Assembly: GCF_014837245.1 (NCBI RefSeq)
Contig: NZ_JACYFU010000002.1
Location: forward strand, 186,001-250,000
Length of the DNA: 64,000 bases
Reading direction: 5' to 3'
Origin: Devosia oryzisoli
Lineage (GTDB): Bacteria; Pseudomonadota; Alphaproteobacteria; Rhizobiales; Devosiaceae
Shown here one piece after another: positions 26,540-33,526 of this stretch. The first letter of the stretch is position 1; every line of letters begins with the position of its first letter. The translations under genes and the position numbers were made by a program. The notes under the pieces were generated by a model that was not told where the DNA came from, did not search any database, and saw nothing but the letters and a program-made list of their open reading frames with translations.

Positions 26540-26762
26540 GCTCCTGCCTTTCCCTCCCCCTTGCGGGGAGGGATGCGTGATAGGACTTGGCCCTGGCCAA
26601 GTCCGTTGAATCGAGCAGGGTGGGGGTCGGTGAGCACCGCGCCAATGGCTCCCCCCACCCGGCCTCCCCCCGGCAGGGGGAGGAGCGGTCGGTGCCGATC
26701 TCAAGAGTTGCCGCAACCTCGATCTGTCCCTCCCCCTTCTCAGGGGAGGCTAGGTGGGGGTC
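26540..26762. repeat. Dispersed palindromic repeat block in the g11-g12 spacer
   Basis: The spacer contains several nested palindromes: CCTCCCCCTTGCGGGGAGG near 26549-26573, GACTTGGCCCTGGCCAAGTC near 26584-26604, and paired CCACCC/GGGTGGG arms, ending with a second copy of the first motif close to the g11 stop. This wording is typical of short intergenic mosaic repeats scattered through Rhizobiales genomes (RIME/REP-like). No open frame in it looks coding. Confidence 0.7.
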
Positions 26763-27311
26763 CTAAATCCCCCGCGTCCCGCGCTTGACGGCTCGCAGCA
26801 GCATCGCGCTCACCTCCGCCTCGCTGGCCGCAAAGCTGCGCGCATCGCTCGCCGTCACATTGAATGTGACATTGACTGCACGGCCCCCGCCCGCCACGCC
26901 GAGCCGGCCGTCGGCGCCCCGCTGGAGCGGCATGATCGCTTCAGGTCCCGCCTCGCCCGCGAGGCCCGTCCCCCGCCCCAGCGGGAAATAGCTCGGGGTC
27001 GCGATCACCCCGCCCTTGGCAAAGGGTGTCACACCACCCAAAGCCGGGTTGGTGGCAGCGAACAGGTTTTCCACCAGCCCCCGGACCAGCGACCCCAGCG
27101 GCTTGAACGCGGCCTTGAGCGCAATATCGGCGAAGGCCCCAGCAATGTCCGACAACACGGAGCGAAACGACTTCCCATCCGTCAGCGCGCCGCGAAACGC
27201 GGTGCTGATCGAGCGCGCCACGCCATCGGCCAGGTCGCCGATCCGCTCCAGCTCGTCCGACACGCCGCCAAGGTCATCGCCGATGCTCCTGCCAAAAAGG
27301 TCATCGGCCAT
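26763..27311 (-). CDS. GTA tail tape-measure protein (g11-like)
   Basis: Counterpart of RcGTA g11. The protein has 182 residues, very short for a tape measure, as is normal for GTAs with short tails. It has a helical N-terminal half (LGGVSDELERIGDLADGVAR), a hydrophobic segment with ALKAAFKPLGSLVRGLVENL, a Gly-rich section (FAKGGVIATPSYFPLGRG) and AGEAGPEAIMPLQRGADGRL, which is typical of phage tape-measure C-termini. Its start overlaps the preceding small gene by 11 bases. Confidence 0.9.
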   Translation of the reverse strand: MADDLFGRSIGDDLGGVSDELERIGDLADGVARSISTAFRGALTDGKSFRSVLSDIAGAFADIALKAAFKPLGSLVRGLVENLFAATNPALGGVTPFAKGGVIATPSYFPLGRGTGLAGEAGPEAIMPLQRGADGRLGVAGGGRAVNVTFNVTASDARSFAASEAEVSAMLLRAVKRGTRGI

Positions 27312-27492
27312 CGGGAAACCTTTCCATCAACTGTTCGAGGGAGACCCGGTCCATGGGCCGGGCCGCATCGCCCATCACGGCGCCCCAGGCCGCCGCCAGT
27401 TCCCGCGGGCTCATCTTCCAGAAGGCCTCCGGCGGCAATTTGAGCACGCCGAGACCGAAGCGCATCGCTTCACTCCACGGAAACGCGCTCAT
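27301..27492 (-). CDS. GTA small tail assembly protein (g10.1-like)
   Basis: Protein of 63 residues matching the rcc01693-type family: PWSEAMRFGLGVLKLPPEAF, then WKMSPRELAAAWGA. It lies between the g10-like and g11-like genes, where phages encode the tail assembly chaperone extension. It overlaps both neighbours (ATGA upstream, 11 bases downstream). There is no sign of a programmed frameshift joining it to the g10-like gene. Confidence 0.88.
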   Translation of the reverse strand: MSAFPWSEAMRFGLGVLKLPPEAFWKMSPRELAAAWGAVMGDAARPMDRVSLEQLMERFPDGR

Positions 27493-27803
27493 GATGGCTC
27501 TCCAAACGTCGCCTTGAGCAGCCGCACGGCGATATCGGCCGCACCGCGCAGGCCGCCTTCAATCGTCAGTCGCGCCAGGTCGTCATCGGTGATGGCATGG
27601 CCACCGCCCCGTAGACCCGCGCCGATGATCGCCGTCAGGTCCCGCGCCGAAACCTTGCCGCCGGCAAAGCGCTCCGCCAGCCCCGCCAGGTCCCCTGCCC
27701 CCAGCCGCGCCTCCAGCTCTGCCAGCGCCCCCAGCGTCAGGCAAAGCGTCCTCGTCTCGCCGCCGATCTCGGCCGCAATCTCACCCCGATGAAGATTGGT
27801 CAT
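27489..27803 (-). CDS. GTA tail assembly chaperone (g10-like)
   Basis: Counterpart of RcGTA g10 (gene transfer agent family protein). The protein has 104 residues, with MTNLHRGEIAAEIGGETRTL at the start and a helical chaperone-like body (GALAELEARLGAGDLAGLAE). It is thought to protect the tape measure during tail assembly. It is coupled to the 63-residue gene by a four-base overlap, and a palindromic repeat separates it from the major tail protein gene. Confidence 0.88.
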   Translation of the reverse strand: MTNLHRGEIAAEIGGETRTLCLTLGALAELEARLGAGDLAGLAERFAGGKVSARDLTAIIGAGLRGGGHAITDDDLARLTIEGGLRGAADIAVRLLKATFGEPS

Positions 27804-27816
27804 GTTGCTCCTCCTA

Positions 27817-27943
27817 GCCCCTCACCCCGCCCTCTCCCCGGAGGGGCGAGGGGGCGCAGGAGCCGCAATTGTTGCAGGTAGTCCACTAGCGGTGCCCCAA
27901 CGTCCCCTCGCCCCTCCGGGGAGAGGGCCAGGGTGAGGGGCTC
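27817..27943. repeat. Inverted pair of dispersed repeats in the g9-g10 spacer
   Basis: The left copy (27817-27854, GCCCCTCACCCCGCCCTCTC at its start) and the right copy (27904-27943) are near-perfect reverse complements of each other, about 37 bases each with roughly 50 bases between them. Each also contains an internal TCCCCGGAGGGG-type palindrome. The right copy runs to within two bases of the g9 stop codon. It would fold into a very stable RNA hairpin inside the GTA transcript. Confidence 0.75.
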
Positions 27944-27944
27944 G

Positions 27945-28358
27945 CTAAACCGCCGCGAACGTCACTTCGCCCGCGCTTTCCAGCGCCAGGTCGAACGTCA
28001 CCTCGCCCGCATGATCGGCAGAAAACTCCAGCGCCACGATCTGGAACGGCCCTTCCACCACCCCGAAGCTGGGCAGGATCAGCTGCCAGGTCCGGATGGT
28101 CCCGGCAAAGAACAGGCCCCGGATCGCCGCGTCGGACCCCTGGTCCTTGAACACCCCCGAGCCCGAGAGCGAGGCGCGTTTCACCCCGCCCCCCGCCAGC
28201 AGCTCGCGCCAGCGCCCGGCGCTCTCCTGGTCCGTCGTATCGACGCTCGCCGCATTGAGGCTGAGACTGCGCGACCGCAAACCCGCCACCGTGAGGAAAC
28301 TCCCGGACCCCGTCTCGTCGAGTTTCAAAAGCATGTCCTTGCCGCTCTGGGCCGCCAT
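27945..28358 (-). CDS. GTA major tail tube protein (g9-like)
   Basis: Counterpart of RcGTA g9, TP901-1-type phage major tail protein. The protein has 137 residues. The start MAAQSGKDMLLKLDETGSGS is characteristic, followed by TTDQESAGRWRELLAGGG, and it ends in a beta-rich HAGEVTFDLALESAGEVTFA. It polymerises into the tail tube. Repeat-bearing spacers flank it on both sides. Confidence 0.93.
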   Translation of the reverse strand: MAAQSGKDMLLKLDETGSGSFLTVAGLRSRSLSLNAASVDTTDQESAGRWRELLAGGGVKRASLSGSGVFKDQGSDAAIRGLFFAGTIRTWQLILPSFGVVEGPFQIVALEFSADHAGEVTFDLALESAGEVTFAAV

Positions 28359-28370
28359 TCTGTGCTCCTC

Positions 28371-28505
28371 TCAAAAATCCCCCTCATCCGGCGCTACGCG
28401 CCACCTTCTCCCCGAGAGAGAGAAGAATGGGTCCGCGTCCGCCCTTATTCCTCTCCCCCTCTGGTCGAGGTGGCTCGGCGGAGCCGAGTCGGTGAGGGGG
28501 ATGCC
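28371..28505. repeat. RIME-like palindromic element in the g8-g9 spacer
   Basis: Terminal inverted arms ATCCCCCTCA (near 28376) and TGAGGGGGAT (near 28493-28502) enclose CCGGCGCTACGCGCCACCTT, a wording seen in many Rhizobiales intergenic mosaic elements, and GGCTCGGCGGAGCCGAG, a strong hairpin. No coding frame is convincing. It is a third, differently built palindromic element within the GTA cluster. Confidence 0.7.
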
Positions 28506-28519
28506 ACCATTCAAAGCCG

Positions 28520-28912
28520 TCATTCACTCATGAACCGCAGCGTCACCGCTGCCCGCGCCTGCCCCGTCTCGCGGTCGATCACCGTCTCGGTGCGCAGGTG
28601 CTCGGCATGGGTCACCGTCAGCCCCGCGGGCAGCAGTCCAGCCATCGCCGCCACCACCCGCGACACAATCTCCAGCGCCGCCCGCCGGCTCGGCTGACCG
28701 GCCCAGCACTGAAGAAGAACCCGATGCTCCTGGCCCGGCGTTTGGTCCCCATCGCGCTGGCGCACATCGTGGCGGTCGATCACCACATAGGGCGCCGGCC
28801 GCTCGCGTGGTGGCGCATCGAACACGCCGTCCGCCCCGATCAGCGCGGTCAGCGCCGCATCGGCCCGCAGCGCCGTCACCAGCGCCCCCTGCAATGCCGC
28901 AATCGGATGCAT
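28520..28912 (-). CDS. GTA tail terminator-like protein, DUF3168 (g8-like)
   Basis: Counterpart of RcGTA g8. The protein has 130 residues with the DUF3168 pattern: ALQGALVTALRADAALTALI, then RERPAPYVVIDRHDVRQRDG and LRTETVIDRETGQARAAVTL. It caps the tail tube end that joins the head. It starts three bases after the g7-like stop. Confidence 0.92.
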   Translation of the reverse strand: MHPIAALQGALVTALRADAALTALIGADGVFDAPPRERPAPYVVIDRHDVRQRDGDQTPGQEHRVLLQCWAGQPSRRAALEIVSRVVAAMAGLLPAGLTVTHAEHLRTETVIDRETGQARAAVTLRFMSE

Positions 28913-28915
28913 GGC

Positions 28916-29257
28916 CTACCCCGTAAAGCTGGTTTCGCTGCAGGCGCAGCTCAGATACGCCCGCCGCCCGTTGAGGTCCGCAGCGCTCACCACATCGAGG
29001 TTGCGCCCGCGATAGACGATGCGGTCCCCCGGCCCCAAATCGCTGCGAAACCGCAGCACGACGGCATGCGAAATCTCGACGCTTCGCCCGTCCGCCGTCA
29101 CCCCCTGACGCCCCGAGAGGCTCCGCACCCGCGCCCAGAGATGGCTCACCGGCACATAGATTTTCGCGTGCCCACCGCCATCCTCGGCGACGCTTTCGCA
29201 GCGTCGGAATTGCACCCGGTCGGTCAGCGTGCCGATCGGCGGAACCTTCTCGCTCAT
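28916..29257 (-). CDS. GTA head-tail adaptor (g7-like)
   Basis: Counterpart of RcGTA g7, the phage head-tail joining or stopper protein. The protein has 113 residues; key wording is IGTLTDRVQFRRCESVAEDG and DLGPGDRIVYRGRNLDVVS, typical of SPP1 gp16-type adaptors. The start overlaps the g6-like stop by four bases. Confidence 0.92.
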   Translation of the reverse strand: MSEKVPPIGTLTDRVQFRRCESVAEDGGGHAKIYVPVSHLWARVRSLSGRQGVTADGRSVEISHAVVLRFRSDLGPGDRIVYRGRNLDVVSAADLNGRRAYLSCACSETSFTG

Positions 29258-29820
29258 AGCCGCACCCGCTTGTGCTGGCTGACCAGCCGATCAAAGCCAC
29301 TCGGCACCACCGCGCCCGATCCGGCAACGATCACCGCATCTCGGCGCTCGAACCAATGCGCGACGAGCCCTAGCATGGCCTGCCGCAGGTCGGCCGGCAC
29401 CTCCTCGGCCTCGGTGCTGAAGCCGGCGACATAGTCGATTTCGATGCCTTGCCGCTCCTGCAGGCTCGGCATGTCGACCACGACGCGCGGCACCAGCAAC
29501 CGGTCGCCTTCGCTGCTGAACTGACCGAGCGGCACATCGTGGCTCGCGCCATTGGTGTCGGTGGCGGTCACGGCCGTCACCATGATGATCGGGGATACCG
29601 GCAGCTTCACGAAGCCGGTTTCGGGCGAGTCGTCCAGCACCACGCGCCAGCTCTGGGCCATCAACGCCCGTCCGGTGATCCCCTCCACATGCAGCCGCGC
29701 CGCGCCGATCAACGTCGTGATCAACGCATCCTCAATACCCTCGTCGAGCTTGAGAAACGCCTTGGCCTCGGCAAGCGAAACCGGCTCCGCGACGGGTCCC
29801 GCCAGCAGATATGAAGTCAT
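29254..29820 (-). CDS. GTA head-tail connector (g6-like)
   Basis: Counterpart of RcGTA g6. The protein has 188 residues with the phage gp6/phiE125 gp8-type connector motifs PVSLAEAKAFLKLDEGIEDA and GRALMAQSWRVVLDD near the N-terminus, and ADLRQAMLGLVAHWFERRDA near the C-terminus. It forms the adaptor ring under the portal. A spacer of about 295 bases with palindromic repeats separates it from the capsid gene. Confidence 0.92.
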   Translation of the reverse strand: MTSYLLAGPVAEPVSLAEAKAFLKLDEGIEDALITTLIGAARLHVEGITGRALMAQSWRVVLDDSPETGFVKLPVSPIIMVTAVTATDTNGASHDVPLGQFSSEGDRLLVPRVVVDMPSLQERQGIEIDYVAGFSTEAEEVPADLRQAMLGLVAHWFERRDAVIVAGSGAVVPSGFDRLVSQHKRVRL

Positions 29821-29839
29821 TGTTTTGTTCCTTGATTTC

Positions 29840-30090
29840 TTATGGCGACGCAGTGTCGGCCCCGCACCACCCGCCCGTCATTGCCCGGTGGTCCGGGCAA
29901 TCCATGCGCCCCCGAGCCTGGACCCCCCGGACAAGCCAGGTGGTGGCGAAGAAAACTGGCAGACCGCGATGGGCCCATCGATCCTCCGCACAGCGACACC
30001 CCACCGGCCGTCACCCCGGCGCAGGCCGGGGCCCATCCCGAAACCTCAGGATGGATCCCGGCTATCGCCGGAGTGACATCGCGCGTGTGG
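29840..30090. repeat. Palindromic repeats in the capsid-g6 spacer
   Basis: The stretch holds a GCCCGGTGGTCCGGGC hairpin near 29881-29897 and a longer element bounded by GTCACCCCGGC (about 30010) and GCCGGAGTGAC (about 30068-30078), inverted terminal arms of a very common alphaproteobacterial dispersed repeat. No gene is apparent in the 294 bases between the g6-like start and the capsid stop. Confidence 0.65.
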
Positions 30091-30114
30091 CCAGGTCAGC
30101 GCCGGCAGCGCTCC

Positions 30115-31335
30115 CTAGGACGCCGCGAACTTCAGCAGCTTGATCGCGTCATAGTCCGCGATACCGCCCCCGACGCGCTTGGTGGTGTAGAACAGCACGT
30201 AGGGCTTGGCGCTGAAGGGGTCGCGCAGGATGTTGACGCCCTGGCGGTCGACGATCAGGTAGCCGCGCCGGAAGTCGCCGAAGGCGATCGAGAGCGAATT
30301 GGCGCCGATATCGGGCATGTCCTCGGCCTCGACCAGAGGGAACCCCATGAAGCTCGCCCGTCCATCGGCCGAGGCCGCCGGCTGCCAGAGATAGTTGCCG
30401 TCGGCATCCTTGAGCTTGCGCAGCGCCCCTTGCGTCTTGCGGTTCATCACCCAGCTCGCGTTCTGCCGGTACCCGGCCTTGAGCGCATAAACGAGGTCGA
30501 TCAGCACGTCCGAGGCGTTGCTGGCCGGCAGGGCCCCGGCCGTGCCCGTCGCGAGGTACCCCAGATTGCCCCAGCTCCAGGCGCTTTCGGCGACCGTAGT
30601 GGCCGAAAGAAAACCGGTCGGCTTGTTGACCCCGTCCCCGGTGACGAAGGCTGTCGTTTCCTGCGCGGAAAAGGCTGCGTTCACCTCGTCGGCAATCCAC
30701 TGGCCGACATCCACCGCCGCGTCATCAAGAAATGCGCTGGTCGCCGCCGGCATGGCGTAGAGCTCGGTCGTCGGATAGCTCAGTTCCGCCAACGTCTGCG
30801 ACGCCGTCTGTGGGCGGCTCGCGGTTTCGCCTACCCAGCCGGTCGCCGGCCCCGACACCGTGATCGGCCGCTTGTAGATCGCGCCGGAGACCTGCCGCAC
30901 ACCCGCAATGGCGCGGATGGGGGAGATCGCCGTCATCCGGCGGGTAATCTCGGTTTCCACCTCGCCCGGCACAACATAGCCGCCGTCGCTGCCGACGCCG
31001 ATCTGCAGGGCCTTCTCCTCGCCGCGCTTCACATAGGCCGAGAAGGCCTGCTTGTATTCGCCGTCCGGCACGGCAGCTTTTCCTTCGAGCGCCGGGCGCG
31101 CCCGTTCTGCGGCCGCCCGGTCCAGCGCGGCCTTCTGCCCGTCGAGCACCGCGTTGAGCCGGTCGAGCTTGCCCTCGAGCAGGCCATCGGCGCTGCCGCG
31201 CTTTTCGATCTCGGTAAGGCGCTGGTCGTTGGTGCGCTTGAAGTCCTCGAACGCGGTCGAGAACTCGGCAAAGAGCGCGCCAATATCGCTCCCAGCGCCG
31301 GCCTTGGTTTCGAGGCCGTCGTCAATCCGATCCAT
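30115..31335 (-). CDS. GTA major capsid protein, HK97 fold (g5-like)
   Basis: Counterpart of RcGTA g5. The protein has 406 residues. The first about 110 form a helical, charged scaffolding (delta) domain (EFSTAFEDFKRTNDQRLTEI and following) expected to be removed by the prohead protease. The HK97 fold follows, with GSDGGYVVPGEVETEI, ELYAMPAATSAFLDDAAVDV and GFPLVEAEDMPDIGANSLSI. The C-terminus GGIADYDAIKLLKFAAS is typical. It starts 12 bases after the protease gene. Confidence 0.95.
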   Translation of the reverse strand: MDRIDDGLETKAGAGSDIGALFAEFSTAFEDFKRTNDQRLTEIEKRGSADGLLEGKLDRLNAVLDGQKAALDRAAAERARPALEGKAAVPDGEYKQAFSAYVKRGEEKALQIGVGSDGGYVVPGEVETEITRRMTAISPIRAIAGVRQVSGAIYKRPITVSGPATGWVGETASRPQTASQTLAELSYPTTELYAMPAATSAFLDDAAVDVGQWIADEVNAAFSAQETTAFVTGDGVNKPTGFLSATTVAESAWSWGNLGYLATGTAGALPASNASDVLIDLVYALKAGYRQNASWVMNRKTQGALRKLKDADGNYLWQPAASADGRASFMGFPLVEAEDMPDIGANSLSIAFGDFRRGYLIVDRQGVNILRDPFSAKPYVLFYTTKRVGGGIADYDAIKLLKFAAS

Positions 31336-31347
31336 GTCGGTATCCCT

Positions 31348-31821
31348 TTATCGGTTGCGGATGCGTCGTGTGGCGGCGGCAATGGCCGCGCCGGCCGTGA
31401 GGGGGGAGGCGATACGCGCGTCCTCCATCATCGGAAAGGTGACGATCGAAACCTCGTAGAGGTCGATCTCGTGCAGGAGACGATTGCCCGCCTGGCGGCT
31501 GGCCCTCACGGTGCGAAAACCTATGGAGAGCCCATCGAGCGCTCCATTCTCGATCAGCCGCCGCAGGGCGTCCGAGCGCGGCACACCCGGCACCAGGCGG
31601 CCCGCCGCAAAGAGCCCGTGTCCGTCCTCGCGCAGCGTTTCCCAAAGACCAACCGGCTCCTTGGGATCGTGCTGGAACAGCAGGCGAATACGTCCATGCC
31701 GCATTTCGAGGCTCTTGCCGAAGGCGCCCGGCATGACGATGTCGCCGCCCGTATCGCGCCGGTTGAAGACGCTGGCATAGCCGGCAAAGCGGCCCTCGGC
31801 GTCGATGGCGATGCCCGTCAT
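31348..31821 (-). CDS. GTA prohead protease (g4-like)
   Basis: Counterpart of RcGTA g4, HK97-type prohead serine protease (Peptidase U35). The protein has 157 residues. FAGYASVFNRRDTGGDIVMP at the start, LLFQHDPKEPVGLWETLRED with the catalytic His, and NGALDGLSIGFRTVRA with the catalytic Ser in LSIG. It matures the capsid. Its ATG overlaps the stop of a previously overlooked 51-residue frame by four bases. Confidence 0.95.
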   Translation of the reverse strand: MTGIAIDAEGRFAGYASVFNRRDTGGDIVMPGAFGKSLEMRHGRIRLLFQHDPKEPVGLWETLREDGHGLFAAGRLVPGVPRSDALRRLIENGALDGLSIGFRTVRASRQAGNRLLHEIDLYEVSIVTFPMMEDARIASPLTAGAAIAAATRRIRNR

Positions 31822-31973
31822 CCGCGCTTGCCGCCCCTGCCCTGTGGTCGCGCTGGACCGCGTGTCGGTGTCTTGCCCCCGCCGTCTTTCCGGTCCGCCA
31901 GCGTGCCCGCCAGGTTCCAGGCAAATTGCCGGAACGTCTGCTGCGCGGCCTCACGATTCTGCTTTTCTGCCAT
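31818..31973 (-). CDS. Small basic protein between g3.5 and g4
   Basis: Short frame of 51 residues: it begins MAEKQNREAAQQTFRQFAWN, continues LAGTLADRKDGGG, and ends in an Arg/Lys/Gly/Pro-rich tail. It starts four bases after the g3.5-like stop and overlaps the protease ATG by four bases. Perfect tiling between two known genes argues that it is translated. I know no RcGTA counterpart; the basic tail suggests DNA or capsid contact, which is only a guess. Confidence 0.6.
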   Translation of the reverse strand: MAEKQNREAAQQTFRQFAWNLAGTLADRKDGGGKTPTRGPARPQGRGGKRG

Positions 31974-31977
31974 GGCC

Positions 31978-32166
31978 TTAGTCCTCCTTTCGGAAAAGCC
32001 GATTCAATTGTGCGATCTCCTGCACGAAGTCGTTGAAGTGTTGATTCACCTTCGCCATTTCCCGCAGGCTCCACACCAACAGCGCCGTGGAGCTGCTGCC
32101 CCACAGAAACAGCGCCAGATGCGCCAGATCCCCGCGCTCGATGACGGTCTTGGTCAGCTCGTCCAT
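31978..32166 (-). CDS. GTA head formation protein (g3.5-like)
   Basis: Protein of 62 residues in the position of RcGTA g3.5 (rcc01685). It has one hydrophobic helix (HLALFLWGSSSTALLVWSL) followed by an amphipathic charged C-terminus (NDFVQEIAQLNRLFRKED). In Rhodobacter the corresponding gene is needed for head formation. The short frame is hidden in a longer reading frame running back into the portal gene; the ATG at 32166 is preceded by GGAGG. An intrinsic terminator precedes it. Confidence 0.8.
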   Translation of the reverse strand: MDELTKTVIERGDLAHLALFLWGSSSTALLVWSLREMAKVNQHFNDFVQEIAQLNRLFRKED

Positions 32167-32180
32167 GGGTTCCTCCAGGC

Positions 32181-32206
32181 AACAAAAAAGCCCGCCGGAG
32201 GCGGGC
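32181..32206 (-). terminator. Intrinsic terminator inside the GTA operon, between portal and g3.5
   Basis: On the minus strand, a perfect seven-base GC stem (GCCCGCC/GGCGGGC, 32190-32196 with 32200-32206, three-base loop) is followed directly by six Ts and GTT. It lies 65 bases after the portal stop and 18 bases before the g3.5-like start. It should stop many transcripts before the capsid and tail genes unless it is bypassed. Confidence 0.8.
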
Positions 32207-32270
32207 CATTGGGTGTCCAGCCCGTGGGGTAATCGGTACTCACAGCGAGCCGCCTGCTCGGCGCTAATGT

Positions 32271-33437
32271 TCACAGACCTCGCCCGGCCCCGACCATCTC
32301 CCGCTTCTCGGCATCGGTGAGAAAATCCGCCGCCCCGACCCGGGCCCAGAGTGCCGCGCGGTCCTCGGCAAGCGCCTCCACACCCTCGAAGTCCGGCACC
32401 ACTTCGGCGCCTGCGAAGGCCGGTCCGAGCCAGCCGCTCAGTTCCTGGGCCACGCGCACCACCAGCGGCACCAGCGTCTGCCGCCACAGCGCCCTGTTGG
32501 CTTCCGCCAGGTTCGCATAGGTGTTGTCGCCCGGAATGCCAAGCAGCATGGGCGGCACGCCGAAAGCCAGCGCAATGTCGCGCGCCGCCGCGTGCCGGGC
32601 TTCGATGAAGTCCATTTCGCGCGGGCTCATGGCCAGCGATTTCCAGTCCAGCCCGCCATCGAGCACCATCGGCCGCCCGGCATTGGCCGAACCGGAAAAC
32701 TGCTCCTCCAGCTCGGCCTTGAGGCGGCTGAACTGGTCTTCGGTCAAACTCCCATTGCCCGCCGAATAGACCAGCGCGCCGCTCGGCCGCGCCGCATTGT
32801 CGAGCAGCGCCTTGTGCCACTGGGCGCTCGCATTGTGAATGTCGAGGCTGGTCTGCGCCGCCTCGAGCGGGCCCATGCCATAATGGTCGTCCAGCGGGTG
32901 AAACAGGGCCATGTGCAGCACGCCTTGCACCGGCAGCTTCTCCTGCGAAATCCTGACCGCCCGGCCCCCGGCCCTGTAGTCATAGGCCACCGGCCAACCA
33001 TCCTCCCCCGCCACGACGCTCATGCGGTCGGGCCGCAACACGAAAAGGGTGCGCACCACCCCATCGACGATCCCCGCCTGGAGGTAGGCATTGCCCGCCG
33101 TCTGCAAGAACGCATAGAGCGCCTCGAGCATCTCGCCGCCCGACTGCCGCCCATTGGGCCGCGTCAGTAGATCGAGCAGCGGATGCTCGGTGACGACCTC
33201 GCCGTCGACCTTGACCACGAGCGGCACCCGGTTGGCAGCCTCGGCGATCAGCCGCACACAGCGATAGACCACGGGATTGCGCATGAACCCCTGGTTGACG
33301 AGGCTCGCATAGCCCCGCCCACTCCACTGCGCCGGCCCCAGCGGGCTCAGCGTCATCAGGGTGTGGCCGGCAAAACTCTTGGTTTCGGCAGGCGTGTCGA
33401 TGCGCCCGCCTAACAGGCGGTTCAACAGGTTCGGCAT
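32271..33437 (-). CDS. GTA portal protein (g3-like)
   Basis: Counterpart of RcGTA g3, HK97-type dodecameric portal through which DNA is packaged. The protein has 388 residues, with GYASLVNQGFMRNPVVYRCV, LLDLLTRPNGRQSGGEMLEA, HPLDDHYGMGPLEAAQTSLD and ALAFGVPPMLLGIPGDNTYA as family hallmarks. Ninety bases separate it from the terminase gene, and a terminator lies after it. Confidence 0.95.
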   Translation of the reverse strand: MPNLLNRLLGGRIDTPAETKSFAGHTLMTLSPLGPAQWSGRGYASLVNQGFMRNPVVYRCVRLIAEAANRVPLVVKVDGEVVTEHPLLDLLTRPNGRQSGGEMLEALYAFLQTAGNAYLQAGIVDGVVRTLFVLRPDRMSVVAGEDGWPVAYDYRAGGRAVRISQEKLPVQGVLHMALFHPLDDHYGMGPLEAAQTSLDIHNASAQWHKALLDNAARPSGALVYSAGNGSLTEDQFSRLKAELEEQFSGSANAGRPMVLDGGLDWKSLAMSPREMDFIEARHAAARDIALAFGVPPMLLGIPGDNTYANLAEANRALWRQTLVPLVVRVAQELSGWLGPAFAGAEVVPDFEGVEALAEDRAALWARVGAADFLTDAEKREMVGAGRGL

Positions 33438-33526
33438 GATGTTTTCCTTGCAGGCTACGTTCTATTTACAGCGGTGCTGCCCTTGGGCTCGACCTGAGGG
33501 CAACTCTCAGCCGCACGCACCGCCCC

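Noticed and set aside
29842..32232. A 796-residue forward open frame opposite the capsid, protease and g3.5 genes
   Set aside because: It is antisense to clearly recognisable GTA proteins. Long antisense frames are common in GC-rich DNA, and the translation is Arg/His/Pro-rich without any domain.
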